The translations under genes were made by a program, and so were the position numbers. DNA of 64,000 nucleotides from a bacterium (GTDB lineage Bacteria; Bacillota; Bacilli; Lactobacillales; Streptococcaceae): assembly GCA_905221545.1 (NCBI GenBank), contig CAJNDO010000003.1, positions 1 to 64,000 on the forward strand, given 5' to 3'. This document shows, in pieces, positions 53,542 through 63,733 of the stretch; position 1 is the first letter of the stretch, and each line of letters opens with the position of its first letter. The notes beneath the pieces were generated by a model. That model was not told where the DNA came from. It was given only the letters and a program-made list of their open reading frames with translations, and did no database searches.

Positions 53542-54321
53542 CTAATAATACTCCCCTTGGCGGTAGTCCCATGAGTTAAAGGTATCTGACAGGTGCATCA
53601 TAATCTTATCAATGTCAAGCCCTTTACGGATCACAACTGGCGCTGGTGAAGTTGAACGTGCTCCTCCTTGTTCTGGAATGAGTTTGCCGTCTTTATCAAC
53701 CATAGACACCATCACACCCTGTTCGTAGCGAGTTTCAATCGTTTTGTCAGGTTGGATAGATGCCACATAGTCGTCTGCTTCAATAACAAGGTCCACTGCT
53801 CCTTCAATACGTTCTCCAATACCTTCTACCTTACCACGGTTTCCTTTTCCAGATGGGTTTGCAGATGAAGCATAAACCATTTTACCTTCTTCCCAAAGTT
53901 TGGCAGCTAATTGTTCTCCAGCTTTCCCGAATTTGATAACAAAGCAGCTAGTACCACGCACGTCAGTCATAAGTTCTTCACGGCCATCCCCATACTCTTT
54001 GAGTTTCTCAAAGGCTTCTGGTTTCCATGGAAGGATACAACCAAGAAGAATGTCTTCGTCCCAATGTTTTTGGTAGAAGGCTTCAATTTCTGGGTTAAGT
54101 TGTGCTAAAGCGCGAAGCTCATCCATACTACCGCAGAGAACAACACCTGGTTTATTGCGGTTACGTTCTTTGGCTGCGAACTTGCGCTCAAGTCCTGCCT
54201 TGTCGCTAGTCATGATAATGTAACCAACTTTAGTAGGGCAAACGATGCACCCGCCCTCACCTTTTAAAATGTCATAGCCTTCTTGTGAAAGTGTTCCGTT
54301 CCATTGAATGTGTTTTGTCAT
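53542..54321 (-). CDS. Sua5/YciO/YrdC/YwlC family protein
   Basis: 259 residues with a YrdC-like fold: CIVCPTKVGYIIMTS near the N terminus, KERNRNKPGVV (nucleotide-binding Lys/Arg), and SSANPSGKGNRG. The family makes threonylcarbamoyl-AMP for tRNA t6A. This longer, divergent branch is of uncertain activity and may not be the cell's true TsaC. Only 27 bases after leuD with AAAAGGAAA upstream, so it is probably read with the leucine operon. Confidence 0.8.
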   Translation of the reverse strand: MTKHIQWNGTLSQEGYDILKGEGGCIVCPTKVGYIIMTSDKAGLERKFAAKERNRNKPGVVLCGSMDELRALAQLNPEIEAFYQKHWDEDILLGCILPWKPEAFEKLKEYGDGREELMTDVRGTSCFVIKFGKAGEQLAAKLWEEGKMVYASSANPSGKGNRGKVEGIGERIEGAVDLVIEADDYVASIQPDKTIETRYEQGVMVSMVDKDGKLIPEQGGARSTSPAPVVIRKGLDIDKIMMHLSDTFNSWDYRQGEYY

Positions 54322-54348
54322 AGTTCTATATTTCCTTTTCTATTTTTT

Positions 54349-54942
54349 CTAATCCCGCCAGTAGGCTGGTCGTTGTTTTTCATAAGCAGCAATCAAGTCT
54401 TCATACTGCAAGGTAATACCGATATCATCCAAACCATTTAAGAGCTTGTGTTTCCATTCGCTATCTATTTCGAAAGTGAATTCTCCAACCGGTGAGATGA
54501 TTTTTTGTTGTTCTAAGTCCACAGTTACCTGGTCAGTCGGTTTAAGCCGGGCTAGCTTTTCTCTAACCTCTCTAGGCTGAACAATTGGTAACATGCCATT
54601 ATTAAGTTCATTATTGTAATGAATGTCACCGAAAGAGCCTGCAATCACGACCTTAAAACCGTAGTCTGCTAGTGCCCAAGCTGCGTGTTCCCTCGAAGAA
54701 CCTGCCCCAAAGTTATCCCCTGAGATAAGGATACTAGCTTTGCGGTATTCAGGTCGGTTAAAAACAAAGTCTGGATCCTCAGTATACTTGTCATCTAGAT
54801 AACGCCAAGCATACATGAGATACTTACCAAAGCCTTTCTTATCAATCAACTTGAGAAACTGCTTGGGTAGGATTTGGTCGGTGTCGATGTTATCATTCAT
54901 GAGAGGAACGGTCGTTCCCGTATAAACTGTAAATTTCTCCAT
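54349..54942 (-). CDS. leuD: 3-isopropylmalate dehydratase small subunit
   Basis: 197 residues. Swivelling domain with [15 protein letters not shown] (residues 17-31), [18 protein letters not shown] and NNGMLPI. Works with LeuC to isomerise isopropylmalate. Nine bases after leuC; full length. Confidence 0.96.
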   Translation of the reverse strand: MEKFTVYTGTTVPLMNDNIDTDQILPKQFLKLIDKKGFGKYLMYAWRYLDDKYTEDPDFVFNRPEYRKASILISGDNFGAGSSREHAAWALADYGFKVVIAGSFGDIHYNNELNNGMLPIVQPREVREKLARLKPTDQVTVDLEQQKIISPVGEFTFEIDSEWKHKLLNGLDDIGITLQYEDLIAAYEKQRPAYWRD

Positions 54943-54951
54943 ATCCTCTCC

Positions 54952-56334
54952 TTACTGGGCTTCTGGCATTTGCCGAACATCTACAAAGCGACCTGCGATA
55001 GCTGCCGCAGCTGCCATGGCTGGACTGCAGAGATGGGTCTTAGCTCCAAATCCCTGCCTGTCTTCAAAGTTTCGATTGCTGGTTGAGGCGCAGTGGACAC
55101 CATCAGGAACCTTGTCCGGATTCATCCCTAGGCACATTGAGCAACCTGGATCTCTCCACTCAAAGCCAGCATCTAGGAAAACTTTATCCAAGCCCAATTT
55201 CTCCGCAGCTCGTTTGACAGGACGAGAGCCTGGAACTACGATAGCCGTTAAGTTAGGAGCTATTTTCTTCCCTTTGACAAATCGAGCAGCCAGTTGCAAA
55301 TCGCTGAGACGAGCATTGGTACATGAGCCAATAAAGATATAGCCTAGTTCAATATCCGCTGGCTTTTGACCAGGCTCCAAGTCCATGTAATTGTAGGCTC
55401 TCTCATCATTCATATCCTTAATTTCTGGGAATCTACTGTCAAAGTCAACCCCCATAGCGGGATTGGTTCCCCAGGTTACCATAGGAGCTAAGTCTGAGAC
55501 ATCCATCTTGATAACCTTATCATAAACGGCATCCTCATCACTGACAATTGTTTTCCAATCAGCCACAGCCTCTTCGAAATTCTCTGGAACACATTCCCGT
55601 CCCTTGAGATAATCATAGGTAGTCTGATCTGGATTCATGATTCCCATCTTAGAGCCAAACTCGATGGACATATTGCAGATGGTCATTCGCTCTTCCATGC
55701 TCAGTGCATCAATCGCTTGCCCACGATATTCCACCACATAGCCAACACCACAGGCAACACCATACTTGGCAATCAAGGCGAGAATATAATCCTTAGAATA
55801 AACTCCTTTTTGAGGAACACCAGTGAATTCTACCAACATTTTCTTAGGTTTAACTTGCCAGAGGGTCTGGGTAGCAAAGACATGCTCGACTTCACTGGTC
55901 CCAATTCCAAAGGCAATCGCTCCGAAAGCCCCGTGCGTTGCGGTATGGCTGTCTCCACAGACGATGAATTTTCCTGGTTGGGTTCGTCCTGTTTCTGGTC
56001 CAACCATGTGAACAATCCCCTGCTTTTCAGAACCGTGGGCCGCATGTTCGATCCCAAACTCCTCAACATTTTCAGCAAGCTTATCAATTTGCGCTTTAGA
56101 AATCACATCTCGAATATCGTAGATATTGACTGTCGGAACATTATGATCGAAAGTTCCAAATGTCAAGTCTGGTCGTCTTAATCTGCGACCTGCGTCTCGT
56201 AATCCTTGAAAAGCCTGAGGACTGGTCACTTCGTGGATATAGTGCTGGTCCACATACATGAGTTGGGGTTGCCCCTCTTCTCCTGTGATGACATGACGGT
56301 CCCATAATTTATCAAAAATCGATTTTCCTGCCAT
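54952..56334 (-). CDS. leuC: 3-isopropylmalate dehydratase large subunit
   Basis: 460 residues, aconitase family. Cysteines for the 4Fe-4S cluster are in [12 protein letters not shown] and [27 protein letters not shown] and [14 protein letters not shown] are family blocks. Intact in this genome. Three bases after the DUF1294 gene. Confidence 0.96.
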   Translation of the reverse strand: MAGKSIFDKLWDRHVITGEEGQPQLMYVDQHYIHEVTSPQAFQGLRDAGRRLRRPDLTFGTFDHNVPTVNIYDIRDVISKAQIDKLAENVEEFGIEHAAHGSEKQGIVHMVGPETGRTQPGKFIVCGDSHTATHGAFGAIAFGIGTSEVEHVFATQTLWQVKPKKMLVEFTGVPQKGVYSKDYILALIAKYGVACGVGYVVEYRGQAIDALSMEERMTICNMSIEFGSKMGIMNPDQTTYDYLKGRECVPENFEEAVADWKTIVSDEDAVYDKVIKMDVSDLAPMVTWGTNPAMGVDFDSRFPEIKDMNDERAYNYMDLEPGQKPADIELGYIFIGSCTNARLSDLQLAARFVKGKKIAPNLTAIVVPGSRPVKRAAEKLGLDKVFLDAGFEWRDPGCSMCLGMNPDKVPDGVHCASTSNRNFEDRQGFGAKTHLCSPAMAAAAAIAGRFVDVRQMPEAQ

Positions 56335-56337
56335 CCA

Positions 56338-56607
56338 TTACCTCCAAATAAAATATAAGGCTACCAGTGTGGTCACCATCCCAAAAAACCAAACCGTCTT
56401 AAAGTACCATTTTCGAGTCTTGTGATGAAAAGTAATTCCTGCTAACCAAGCTCCAAAACCACCACAAGTAAAGGCTAAAATAAGTAAGATTTTCTCTGGG
56501 ATGCGCCAAGCTCTTCTCCTTGCCTTAGATTTGTCAATGCCATAAATCAAGAAAACCATGACATTCCAAATCAAAAGGACTAGAGTAATTTTTTCATCTA
56601 ACTTCAT
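56338..56607 (-). CDS. DUF1294 small membrane protein inside the leucine operon
   Basis: 89 residues with two to three membrane helices (LVLLIWNVMVFLIYGID; ILLILAFTCGGFGAWLAGI; TVWFFGMVTTLVALYFIW) and a basic segment DKSKARRRAWRIPE between them, characteristic of DUF1294. Start overlaps the leuB stop by four bases; three bases separate it from leuC, so it is tightly built into the operon. Function unknown. Confidence 0.8.
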   Translation of the reverse strand: MKLDEKITLVLLIWNVMVFLIYGIDKSKARRRAWRIPEKILLILAFTCGGFGAWLAGITFHHKTRKWYFKTVWFFGMVTTLVALYFIWR

Positions 56608-57641
56608 AACCTTGCAATAATAGCTTCCGTCATTTCCTTAGTCGAAGCCTGTCCACCTATATCTCTTGTTAAAATGCCAGCCGCTAAACTAGCCTCAACA
56701 GCACGCTCGATACGCTCTGCATCCTCATAACGTCCAAAACTATCTCTCAACATCATGGCCACTGATAAAATCATGGAAATAGGATTTGCAATTCCTTGAC
56801 CTGCAATATCAGGAGCTGAACCGTGAATGGGCTCATAGAGACTTGGACCCTTTTCAGAGTGACTGGCTGATGGCATAACTCCAAGTGTGCCAGATAGAAC
56901 GCTTGATTCATCAGATAGAATATCTCCGAAAAGATTCTCTGTCACGATAACATCAAACTTAGCAGGATTGGTAATCATAAGCATAGCAGCTGAGTCAACC
57001 AGCTGATGTTCCAAGGTTACATCTGGGAAATCCTGCGCAACTTCCTCAGCTACTTTCCGCCAGAGTTTTGAGGTCGCTAGAACATTTTGCTTATCAATAC
57101 TGGTAACGATTTTTCTGCGACTTCTTGCGATTTCAAAGGCCTTACGAATAATCCGCTCCACTTCCTCATAGCTATAGTCGTTGATATCACGCGCTTTTCG
57201 CTCTTCAAGGATATGGTCCCCAAAGTAGATACCACCTGTCAACTCACGCACCACGACAAAGTCTACACCAGCAATTCGTTCTGGTTTGAGTGGTGACAAA
57301 TGTTTGAGACTATCAAAGATTTTTACAGGCCGAATATTAGCGTAAAGATTGAGTTCCTTACGGAGAGCCAGCAGGCCTTGTTCAGGGCGAACCGCTGCTC
57401 CATCATACTGAGGACTACCGATAGCTGCTAGGATAATGGCATCTGCTTCTCTACATGCCTTGAGGGTTTCATCAGGTAAGGGATGCCCCGCTGCATCAAT
57501 ACCTGCACCTCCGAAGGGTCTTCTATCAATCTCATAGTCAAAACCTGTTTTTTCAGCTAGAGCCTCCAGAACCTCTAAACCAGCCTCCATGATTTCTGGA
57601 CCGATTCCGTCCCCTGCTAGAGCTACTATTTTCTTTGTCAT
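56604..57641 (-). CDS. leuB: 3-isopropylmalate dehydrogenase
   Basis: 345 residues; NAD-dependent oxidative decarboxylation in leucine synthesis. GDGIGPEIMEAG at the N terminus, RELTGGIYFGD, DKQNVLATSKLWR and the NAD-binding HGSAPDIAGQGIANP. Eleven bases after leuA. Confidence 0.96.
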   Translation of the reverse strand: MTKKIVALAGDGIGPEIMEAGLEVLEALAEKTGFDYEIDRRPFGGAGIDAAGHPLPDETLKACREADAIILAAIGSPQYDGAAVRPEQGLLALRKELNLYANIRPVKIFDSLKHLSPLKPERIAGVDFVVVRELTGGIYFGDHILEERKARDINDYSYEEVERIIRKAFEIARSRRKIVTSIDKQNVLATSKLWRKVAEEVAQDFPDVTLEHQLVDSAAMLMITNPAKFDVIVTENLFGDILSDESSVLSGTLGVMPSASHSEKGPSLYEPIHGSAPDIAGQGIANPISMILSVAMMLRDSFGRYEDAERIERAVEASLAAGILTRDIGGQASTKEMTEAIIARL

Positions 57642-57652
57642 AGCCTTCTCCT

Positions 57653-59215
57653 TTATACACTAGGCATGTCACGATAGGAAACACTGTGTCCTATCTCACC
57701 AGCATTCTCTTTTTGAACAAAGGTATTAGCATTGATGTAGGCAATAGCCGAAGCCTTCAGCACATCGAAATCAAGACCTGCTGCATTAAAGATGGTTTCT
57801 GTATCTCTGTTTTCAACAGTGACCAAAACCCGAGCCTGGGCATCGATCCCATCGGTCACCGCGTCAATAGTATAGGACACCAAGCGGACAGATTGGTTAA
57901 AGAACTTATCGATAGCATTAAAGATTGCTTCAACGGAACCTTGCCCTGTCGCATTAAATTCGACTTGCTCACCATCCATATTAGCCAGGCTAACAAGTGC
58001 TTCAATGTCATTGACTGCGTGAGTTTGAAGTTGTAAATCATCAAAGTGGAAGCCTTCTGGATTTTCAACCATGGTTCCAGCTACCAGAGCTCGAATATCT
58101 GCATCTGTGATTTCTTGTTTCTTATCGGCCAGAGCCTTGAACTTAGCAAAGAGTGGCTTGATATCCTCTTCTGTAAAATCTAGGGCTAGCTCTCTCAGTT
58201 TTTCAACAAAGGCATGGCGACCAGACAATTTTCCAAGCGGAAGACTATTGCTCTTAACACCAACCAATTCAGGGGTGATAATTTCATAAGTAAGAGGATT
58301 TTTAAGGACTCCGTCTTGGTGAATACCAGACTCGTGAGAAAAGGCATTGCCACCAACCACAGCCTTGTTTTTAGGAACTGGAATACCAGAGAAGCGAGAA
58401 ACCATTTCAGAAGTATTGATGGTTTCATTTAAAACAATACTGGTCTCTGCTTGATAGTAATCTTGGCGAATATTGAGGGCAACTGCAATTTCTTCCAAAG
58501 CAGCATTTCCAGCTCTCTCACCAATACCGTTGATAGTTCCTTCGACTCGTCCTGCACCGTTCTTGACAGCAGCAAGGCTATTAGCCACTGCCATTCCGAG
58601 GTCATCGTGGCAGTGTGGCGAATAGACAATCTGACGATCCGTCTTGACATTCTCAATCAAGTGTTTGAAAATGGCACCATATTCCTCTGGTGTGGTAAAT
58701 CCAACCGTATCAGGGATATTGATATAAGACGCCCCTGCATCAACCGCTGTTTGAACAACTTGCAAGAGGAAATCCAACTCTGTTCTAGTTGCATCTTCAG
58801 GAGAGAATTCGACCACTTCAAACTTAGAGCGTGCATAGGAAACATGCTCCTTAATAGCTGCCAAAATCTCTTCCTTGCTCTTATTAAGTTTATACTTACG
58901 ATGAATGGGACTGGTAGCGATAAAGACGTGAACCTGTGGATACTTTGCGTCCTTGAGGGCCTCATAACAAGCATCGATATCAGACTTGACCGAACGTGCC
59001 AAACCAGTCACCGCTGTTTTCTTCAAGACCTTAGCAATCTCCTGCACTGCCGTAAATGAGTCTGGACTAGCCGCTGGAAAACCAGCTTCGATGGCTGAAA
59101 TGCCCCATTTCTCCAGCTGCCTTGCTATGGCAATTTTTTCCTTGATTGAAAAATTAACACCCGGCGTCTGTTCTCCATCCCGAAGGCTGGTATCTAGAAA
59201 TTCAACTGTTCTCAT
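57653..59215 (-). CDS. leuA: 2-isopropylmalate synthase
   Basis: 520 residues; first committed step of leucine synthesis. The barrel domain begins [17 protein letters not shown], with [15 protein letters not shown] metal ligands and [12 protein letters not shown]; linker and LeuA dimer regulatory domain (about 390-510) for leucine feedback. AGGGGAAATCTT precedes the ATG. First enzyme gene of the operon; a leader peptide and attenuator lie upstream. Confidence 0.96.
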   Translation of the reverse strand: MRTVEFLDTSLRDGEQTPGVNFSIKEKIAIARQLEKWGISAIEAGFPAASPDSFTAVQEIAKVLKKTAVTGLARSVKSDIDACYEALKDAKYPQVHVFIATSPIHRKYKLNKSKEEILAAIKEHVSYARSKFEVVEFSPEDATRTELDFLLQVVQTAVDAGASYINIPDTVGFTTPEEYGAIFKHLIENVKTDRQIVYSPHCHDDLGMAVANSLAAVKNGAGRVEGTINGIGERAGNAALEEIAVALNIRQDYYQAETSIVLNETINTSEMVSRFSGIPVPKNKAVVGGNAFSHESGIHQDGVLKNPLTYEIITPELVGVKSNSLPLGKLSGRHAFVEKLRELALDFTEEDIKPLFAKFKALADKKQEITDADIRALVAGTMVENPEGFHFDDLQLQTHAVNDIEALVSLANMDGEQVEFNATGQGSVEAIFNAIDKFFNQSVRLVSYTIDAVTDGIDAQARVLVTVENRDTETIFNAAGLDFDVLKASAIAYINANTFVQKENAGEIGHSVSYRDMPSV

Positions 59216-59244
59216 AAGATTTCCCCTTTTCCAAATGTGGTTTT

Positions 59245-59282
59245 TAAAAAAACATCTCGCTTAGAAGTCCAAGCGAGATGTT
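59245..59282 (-). terminator. Leucine attenuator (intrinsic terminator in the leuA leader)
   Basis: On the minus strand AACATCTCGCTT and AAGCGAGATGTT form a perfect 12-bp stem with an eight-base loop and a T run. Upstream, AAGCGGGAGT near 59290-59299 can pair instead with ACATCTCGCTT to form an antiterminator. Confidence 0.85.
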
Positions 59283-59328
59283 GATTCACTCCCGCTTGGT
59301 AAGCCAAACAGGACTAATGCTTTTTGCA

Positions 59329-59382
59329 CTAGCCCGAGTACCTCAACAACAAAGCAAATTGATTAAACTTAGCTGTTTTCAT
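59329..59382 (-). CDS. leuL: Leucine operon leader peptide
   Basis: 17 codons, MKTAKFNQFALLLRYSG, with three consecutive TTG leucine codons (59352-59344). AAGGAG stands ten bases before the ATG. It ends 47 bases before the attenuator hairpin. Ribosome stalling at the leucine codons when charged tRNA-Leu is scarce would favour the antiterminator, as in the Lactococcus leu leader. Too short for ordinary gene finders. Confidence 0.85.
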   Translation of the reverse strand: MKTAKFNQFALLLRYSG

Positions 59383-59418
59383 GTTTGACTTTCTCCTTCG
59401 TTTGATATCTTGTTTAGT

Positions 59419-59447
59419 ATTTTAGCATAGGCAAAAGCACTTGTCAA
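59419..59447 (-). promoter_or_regulatory. leu operon promoter
   Basis: TTGACA (59447-59442), a 17-base spacer ending TGC, and TAAAAT (59424-59419). Confidence 0.82.
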
Positions 59448-59459
59448 GAAAAAATCCAA

Positions 59460-59474
59460 TATTTTCTGAAAATT
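59460..59474. promoter_or_regulatory. CodY box upstream of the leu promoter
   Basis: TATTTTCTGAAAATT matches AATTTTCWGAAAATT at fourteen of fifteen positions, thirteen bases upstream of the -35 box. CodY senses branched-chain amino acids in streptococci. Confidence 0.8.
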
Positions 59475-59529
59475 TCTTCAGTATAGAATATTTAGCTAAT
59501 TGAAAGTTCTTGAAAATCCTTGAAATGTT

Positions 59530-60186
59530 TCATTTTTTAGAAGTTAAATTCCAACTTTTTTCTATCAATTCCAGTAACTCTTCGTCCGACAAGGTATCAT
59601 CAAAAGCCACACTAATCCAGTAGCGTTTGTTCATATGAAAAGCTGGATAAATCCCCTTTTGTGAAAGCAAGTCCTCTACTTGGTCGTGCTTGAGATTGAC
59701 TGCTTCCACTAATCCTTCTCTGCCCTTTTCTAGCTTATCCCAAGAAATTTTCATCAAAACGGCATACCACTTTTGATTACCTTCATGTCTTAAAACTGCT
59801 GTATAAGGCGATTTCTCCCACAGATACTCCAACTGGCTTCCATACTTTTCCTGAACCTGAGCCATAATACGCTTAGTCTGAGAACAGATAAAATCTTGCA
59901 CATCAAAACAAGCCTTGCGAATCTGGTAAAGAATTTCCAAACAAGCCTCACGGACACTTCCTACAAAACTTCCTCTCATACTTTCCATATGGACTTGAGG
60001 ATAGAGGTCGCCCGTTTCCTGATCAAAGACCTGAAAATTCACATTATCAGTAGTGATGGAGACTATCATGAAAAAGTCACCCTGCAAAATCTGGCAACTA
60101 TAAGTCCAGACTTCCCCATTTTCTACAAAACCATAGGCACGAGCCTTTTCTTGATTAAACTGATAGGATTTAAAAATTTCAAACAT
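59530..60186 (-). CDS. MmcQ/YjbR family protein
   Basis: 218 residues. The C-terminal half is a YjbR (DUF419) fold: WYAVLMKISWDKLEKG, AVNLKHDQVEDLL, GIYPAFHMNKRYWISVAFD. The N-terminal half (1-100) is a beta-rich extension seen in streptococcal homologues. YjbR is often called DNA-binding from a double-wing fold, but function is not established. It stands alone, 43 bases after cutC. Confidence 0.8.
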   Translation of the reverse strand: MFEIFKSYQFNQEKARAYGFVENGEVWTYSCQILQGDFFMIVSITTDNVNFQVFDQETGDLYPQVHMESMRGSFVGSVREACLEILYQIRKACFDVQDFICSQTKRIMAQVQEKYGSQLEYLWEKSPYTAVLRHEGNQKWYAVLMKISWDKLEKGREGLVEAVNLKHDQVEDLLSQKGIYPAFHMNKRYWISVAFDDTLSDEELLELIEKSWNLTSKK

Positions 60187-60192
60187 AAGTGA

Positions 60193-60217
60193 AAACTGCT
60201 ACCCAAAGCTAGCAGTT
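60193..60217 (-). terminator. cutC terminator
   Basis: AACTGCTA and TAGCAGTT form an eight-bp stem on the minus strand, followed by TTCACTT. Confidence 0.65.
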
Positions 60218-60229
60218 CCTTTCTATTTT

Positions 60230-60862
60230 TTAAAAGACAACCTTGGTTCCATGCAATTGTGTCACACCTAGCTGGTCGATAAAGGTTTGACGGTTGTCCA
60301 AGTCAATCCCCCCACCTGGTAGAATTTCAATTTTACCTTTAGCGTGCTCCAAAATTCTGTGATAATGAGCAAAACGTTTCTCTAGTGAATCGCCAGATAC
60401 ACCAGAACGAGTTAAGATACGGGTGACACCAGCTTGACTGAGCCAGTCAATAGCTTCCAACTGATCTTCATCACTCAATTCATCAAAGGCCATGTGGAAG
60501 ACAATTTCCATCCCTTTTGATGCTGCAATTAACTTTTCAAGATTATGCTTATCCAACTTCTTATCAGCAGTTAAAGCACCAAATACAACCCCTTGACTTC
60601 CAGCCTGAGCAGTCAATCGAATATCTTCTAGCATGATAGCAATTTCCATATCATTATAGACAAAGTCGCCACCACGGGGACGAATCATGGTCATAATGGT
60701 CGTATCGTAGTTGGTTGCCAGTTCAACCGCTGCCTTGGTCACTCCATAGCTGGGTGTTGTTCCACCAACTGCTAGATTATCACAGAGTTCGATTCGGCGA
60801 GCTCCAGCCTGCATCGCTTTTTCAAGCAAGGTCACATTTTCAGCACAAAATTCGTAAATCAT
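60230..60862 (-). CDS. cutC: CutC family protein (copper homeostasis annotation)
   Basis: 210-residue TIM barrel; conserved EFCAENVTLLEKAMQAGA at the start, RIELCDNLAVGGTTPSYG, MIRPRGGDFVYND, FHMAFDE, ILTRSG and ILPGGGI. Named for copper tolerance in E. coli, but the role in copper binding is contested and no copper genes are near. Confidence 0.9.
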   Translation of the reverse strand: MIYEFCAENVTLLEKAMQAGARRIELCDNLAVGGTTPSYGVTKAAVELATNYDTTIMTMIRPRGGDFVYNDMEIAIMLEDIRLTAQAGSQGVVFGALTADKKLDKHNLEKLIAASKGMEIVFHMAFDELSDEDQLEAIDWLSQAGVTRILTRSGVSGDSLEKRFAHYHRILEHAKGKIEILPGGGIDLDNRQTFIDQLGVTQLHGTKVVF

Positions 60863-60955
60863 TTGATTCTCCTTGAAGATTACTTTGAACTTATTATATC
60901 ATATTGTTGTGAATATACTTTCAATTTTATCAAGGGAAATAGTAACAAATTTTAC

Positions 60956-61315
60956 CTATTCTTTGTCTGGAATAACCTTAAAGAGATAATAGGTGATAAA
61001 GATGGTCAAAGCTCCCAGACCGATTTTGACCGGCAAAAGAGGCGCAAAGTAAATGGAAATTCCCATCAAGATGTAGATGGATACGATGATTTTTTTCTTA
61101 CGTTCACGCGCAATAGACTTTGTCTCACGAAAATCAGCTACATATGCTTGATAAAGCTTGGTATGATACAACCAATCTTCGAAGCGCTTGGAACTTCTTG
61201 AGAAACAAGCGATAGACAACAAAAGGAAAGGCGTTGTCGGCAACAAAGGCAGAACAACCCCAACAATAGCCAAGGCCAGTGATAAAAAACCAATAATTAG
61301 ATAAATAATACGCAT
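60956..61315 (-). CDS. DUF454 (YbaN) family membrane protein
   Basis: 119 residues with hydrophobic segments at about 3-22, 27-40, 76-92 and 97-113. The PLLPTTPFLLLSIACFSRSS motif is the family hallmark. Function unknown. It stands alone between cutC and topA. Confidence 0.85.
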   Translation of the reverse strand: MRIIYLIIGFLSLALAIVGVVLPLLPTTPFLLLSIACFSRSSKRFEDWLYHTKLYQAYVADFRETKSIARERKKKIIVSIYILMGISIYFAPLLPVKIGLGALTIFITYYLFKVIPDKE

Positions 61316-61384
61316 AACTACTCCTAATTAAAATAATCTTCTTCTAGTTTCGCATACAATGATGAATTTTGTCAAGCTCCAACC

Positions 61385-61412
61385 AAAAAGAGCCTGAAAT
61401 TCACTTTCAGGA
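61385..61412 (-). terminator. topA terminator
   Basis: CCTGAAA and TTTCAGG stem on the minus strand followed by CTCTTTTTGG. Confidence 0.8.
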
Positions 61413-61420
61413 CTCTCCTC

Positions 61421-63508
61421 TTATTTAATCTTTTCCTCTTCGTAGTCGCCCTTACTACATACAACCTGCTTGCCACCACCACGGACTTTTTTCTCCATGA
61501 GGAAGTTGCCACATTTTGGACACTCACGACCAGCAGGCTTATCCCAAGATGTAAATTCACATTCTGGATAGCGATTGCAACCATAGAAAAGGCGATTGCG
61601 TTTTGTTTTACGTTCAATGATTTGACCTTGATGACAACTTGGACACTCTACACCAATCTCTTTCACGATTGCTTGGGTATGGCGACAATCTGGGAAATTG
61701 CTACAAGCGTAGAACTTACCAAAACGACCAAGTTTAATGACCATTGGACTGCCACAGACTTCACAGTCAAATCCAGCTGGTTCATCCTTGATTTGGATTT
61801 TTTCCATTTCTTCTTCAGCCTTGGCCACTTCTTTAGAGAATGGTTTGTAAAAGGCATCAATAACACGTTGCCACTGCTCTTTTCCAACTTCGACATCATC
61901 TAGTTTGCCTTCCATTTCAGCTGTGAAGGTGACGTTTACGATATCTGGGAAATATTCAACGATAAGCTTGTTGACAATTTCACCCAACTCTGTTGGTTCA
62001 AAGCGTTTGGCTGCAAGGCGAACATAATAACGTTTCTGAATGGTTTCAATGGTTGGAGCGTAGGTTGACGGACGTCCAACCCCATTTTCCTCCAAGGTCT
62101 TGATCAGTGTTGCTTCAGAATAGCGAGCAGGTGGTTGAGTAAAATGTTGCTCTGGTTTGCTATTGACCTGTTTGACCACATCTCCAACAGCCATGTCCGG
62201 TAACATCTTATTCTTGTCAGAATCATTATAAATGGCAAGATAACCATCAAACTTAACCTGACTACCATTAGCAGCAAATTGAACCCCATTTTGAGACAAT
62301 TTAACAGCCATGGTATCAAAGACGGCAGCTGTCATCTGGCTAGCCACAAAACGATTCCAGATAAGGGTATAAAGCTTAAGCTGATCCTTATCCAGATACT
62401 TAGCGATGCTTTCAGGTGTATTAAAGACACTAGACGGGCGAATAGCCTCGTGGGCATCCTGAGCTCCTGAAGCGTTTTTGACTTTGCTACCATGCTTAGA
62501 ATACTTGCTACCAAAACGGTCTGTAATAAAACTTGCAGCTTCATTTTGCGCTACTGGACTGATACGAGTCGAATCGGTACGCATATAGGTAATCAAACCT
62601 TGGACACCAGAACCAATATTAATCCCTTCATAGAGCTGTTGGGCAACCATCATGGTCTTTCGAGTACGGAAATTGATTTTATTAGCCGCATCCATCTGCA
62701 TAGATGAAGTGGTATAGGGTAATGGAGCATTGCGCTTGCGCTCTTTCTTATCCACCTGATCCACTGAAAAATCTTTACTAGTCAGACGAGACAAGACTTC
62801 CTTAACCTCGTCATTGCTAGTCAGTTTCATCTTTTTGCCATCTACTCCATAGAAAGCAGCCTGGAATTGCTTGGTTCCCTTTTTAAAGACAGCATCAATT
62901 GTCCAGTATTCTTCTGGCTGGAAGGCGTTGATTTCATTCTCACGGTCAATGATGAGTTTAAGGGCAATAGACTGTACGCGCCCTGCTGACAAGCCCTTCT
63001 TGACCTTCTTCCACAAAATAGGCGAAATCGAATAGCCTACCAAGCGGTCCAAGACACGACGAGCTTGTTGAGCATCGACCAAGTCCATATCAATCTTGCG
63101 TGGCTCTTTGAAAGCATTTTTAACTGCATCCTTGGTGATTTCATTGAAGACCACACGGTTAGCATCATTCTCATCCAAATTAAGGATATGAGCCAAATGC
63201 CAAGAAATCGCTTCTCCTTCTCGGTCCGGGTCACTCGCCAGAAAGACTTTATTAGCTTTTTTAGCTTCTTTTTTCAAGTCATTGATAAGAGGGCCTTTTC
63301 CTCGGATATTGATATATTGCGGTTCGTAATTATTTTCAATATCGACGGACATACTGGATTTCTTCAAATCACGGATATGCCCAACACTGGCTAAAACCTT
63401 GTAATTTCTGCCTAGATATTTTTCAATCGTTTTCGCCTTAGCAGGCGACTCCACGATGACTAGATTTTTTTTAACTGTTGATTTTTTCTTTTTTGTTGCC
63501 GTAGCCAC
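61421..63508 (-). CDS. topA: DNA topoisomerase I
   Basis: 695 residues from GTG 63508 ([20 protein letters not shown]); an upstream TTG start is rejected because AAAGG, the ribosome binding site, lies between. Type IA enzyme relaxing negative supercoils. Toprim domain with [17 protein letters not shown] and DPDREGEA, active-site tyrosine in [13 protein letters not shown], then three C-terminal zinc-finger-like repeats ([24 protein letters not shown]; the last has only three Cys). Gap of about 93 bases to DUF454. Confidence 0.96.
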   Translation of the reverse strand: MATATKKKKSTVKKNLVIVESPAKAKTIEKYLGRNYKVLASVGHIRDLKKSSMSVDIENNYEPQYINIRGKGPLINDLKKEAKKANKVFLASDPDREGEAISWHLAHILNLDENDANRVVFNEITKDAVKNAFKEPRKIDMDLVDAQQARRVLDRLVGYSISPILWKKVKKGLSAGRVQSIALKLIIDRENEINAFQPEEYWTIDAVFKKGTKQFQAAFYGVDGKKMKLTSNDEVKEVLSRLTSKDFSVDQVDKKERKRNAPLPYTTSSMQMDAANKINFRTRKTMMVAQQLYEGINIGSGVQGLITYMRTDSTRISPVAQNEAASFITDRFGSKYSKHGSKVKNASGAQDAHEAIRPSSVFNTPESIAKYLDKDQLKLYTLIWNRFVASQMTAAVFDTMAVKLSQNGVQFAANGSQVKFDGYLAIYNDSDKNKMLPDMAVGDVVKQVNSKPEQHFTQPPARYSEATLIKTLEENGVGRPSTYAPTIETIQKRYYVRLAAKRFEPTELGEIVNKLIVEYFPDIVNVTFTAEMEGKLDDVEVGKEQWQRVIDAFYKPFSKEVAKAEEEMEKIQIKDEPAGFDCEVCGSPMVIKLGRFGKFYACSNFPDCRHTQAIVKEIGVECPSCHQGQIIERKTKRNRLFYGCNRYPECEFTSWDKPAGRECPKCGNFLMEKKVRGGGKQVVCSKGDYEEEKIK

Positions 63509-63626
63509 AGTATCACACCTTTTCAAAGTAATAAACTTTATAAAGTGTAAACCATTTTGCCATAACTGTCAAGACTTAGCTACTATATATAGAAGAAAAG
63601 TTTGTCTAGTAAGCGGACTTTCTTCT

Positions 63627-63733
63627 TATACTCAATGAAAATCAAAGAGCAAACTAGGAAGCTAGCCGCAGGCTGTACTTGAGTACGGCAAGGTGAAGCT
63701 GACGTGGTTTGAAGAGATTTTCGAAGAGTATTA
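63627..63733 (-). repeat. Short BOX element (boxA-boxC, no boxB)
   Basis: Reading leftward: boxA' from 63733 (TTAATACTCTTCGAAAATC) joined directly to boxC (AGCCTGCGGCTAGCTTCC) ending at 63627. The 45-base boxB unit is missing. Its outer end supplies the TAA stop codon of dprA. Confidence 0.92.

Noticed and set aside
55717..56181. 154-codon plus-strand ORF
   Set aside because: Antisense shadow of leuC.
58451..59059. 202-codon plus-strand ORF
   Set aside because: Antisense shadow of leuA, without ribosome binding site or family similarity.
59216..59400. T-box riboswitch before leuA
   Set aside because: No T-box sequence or specifier stem was seen; a leader peptide with three Leu codons and an attenuator explains the region.
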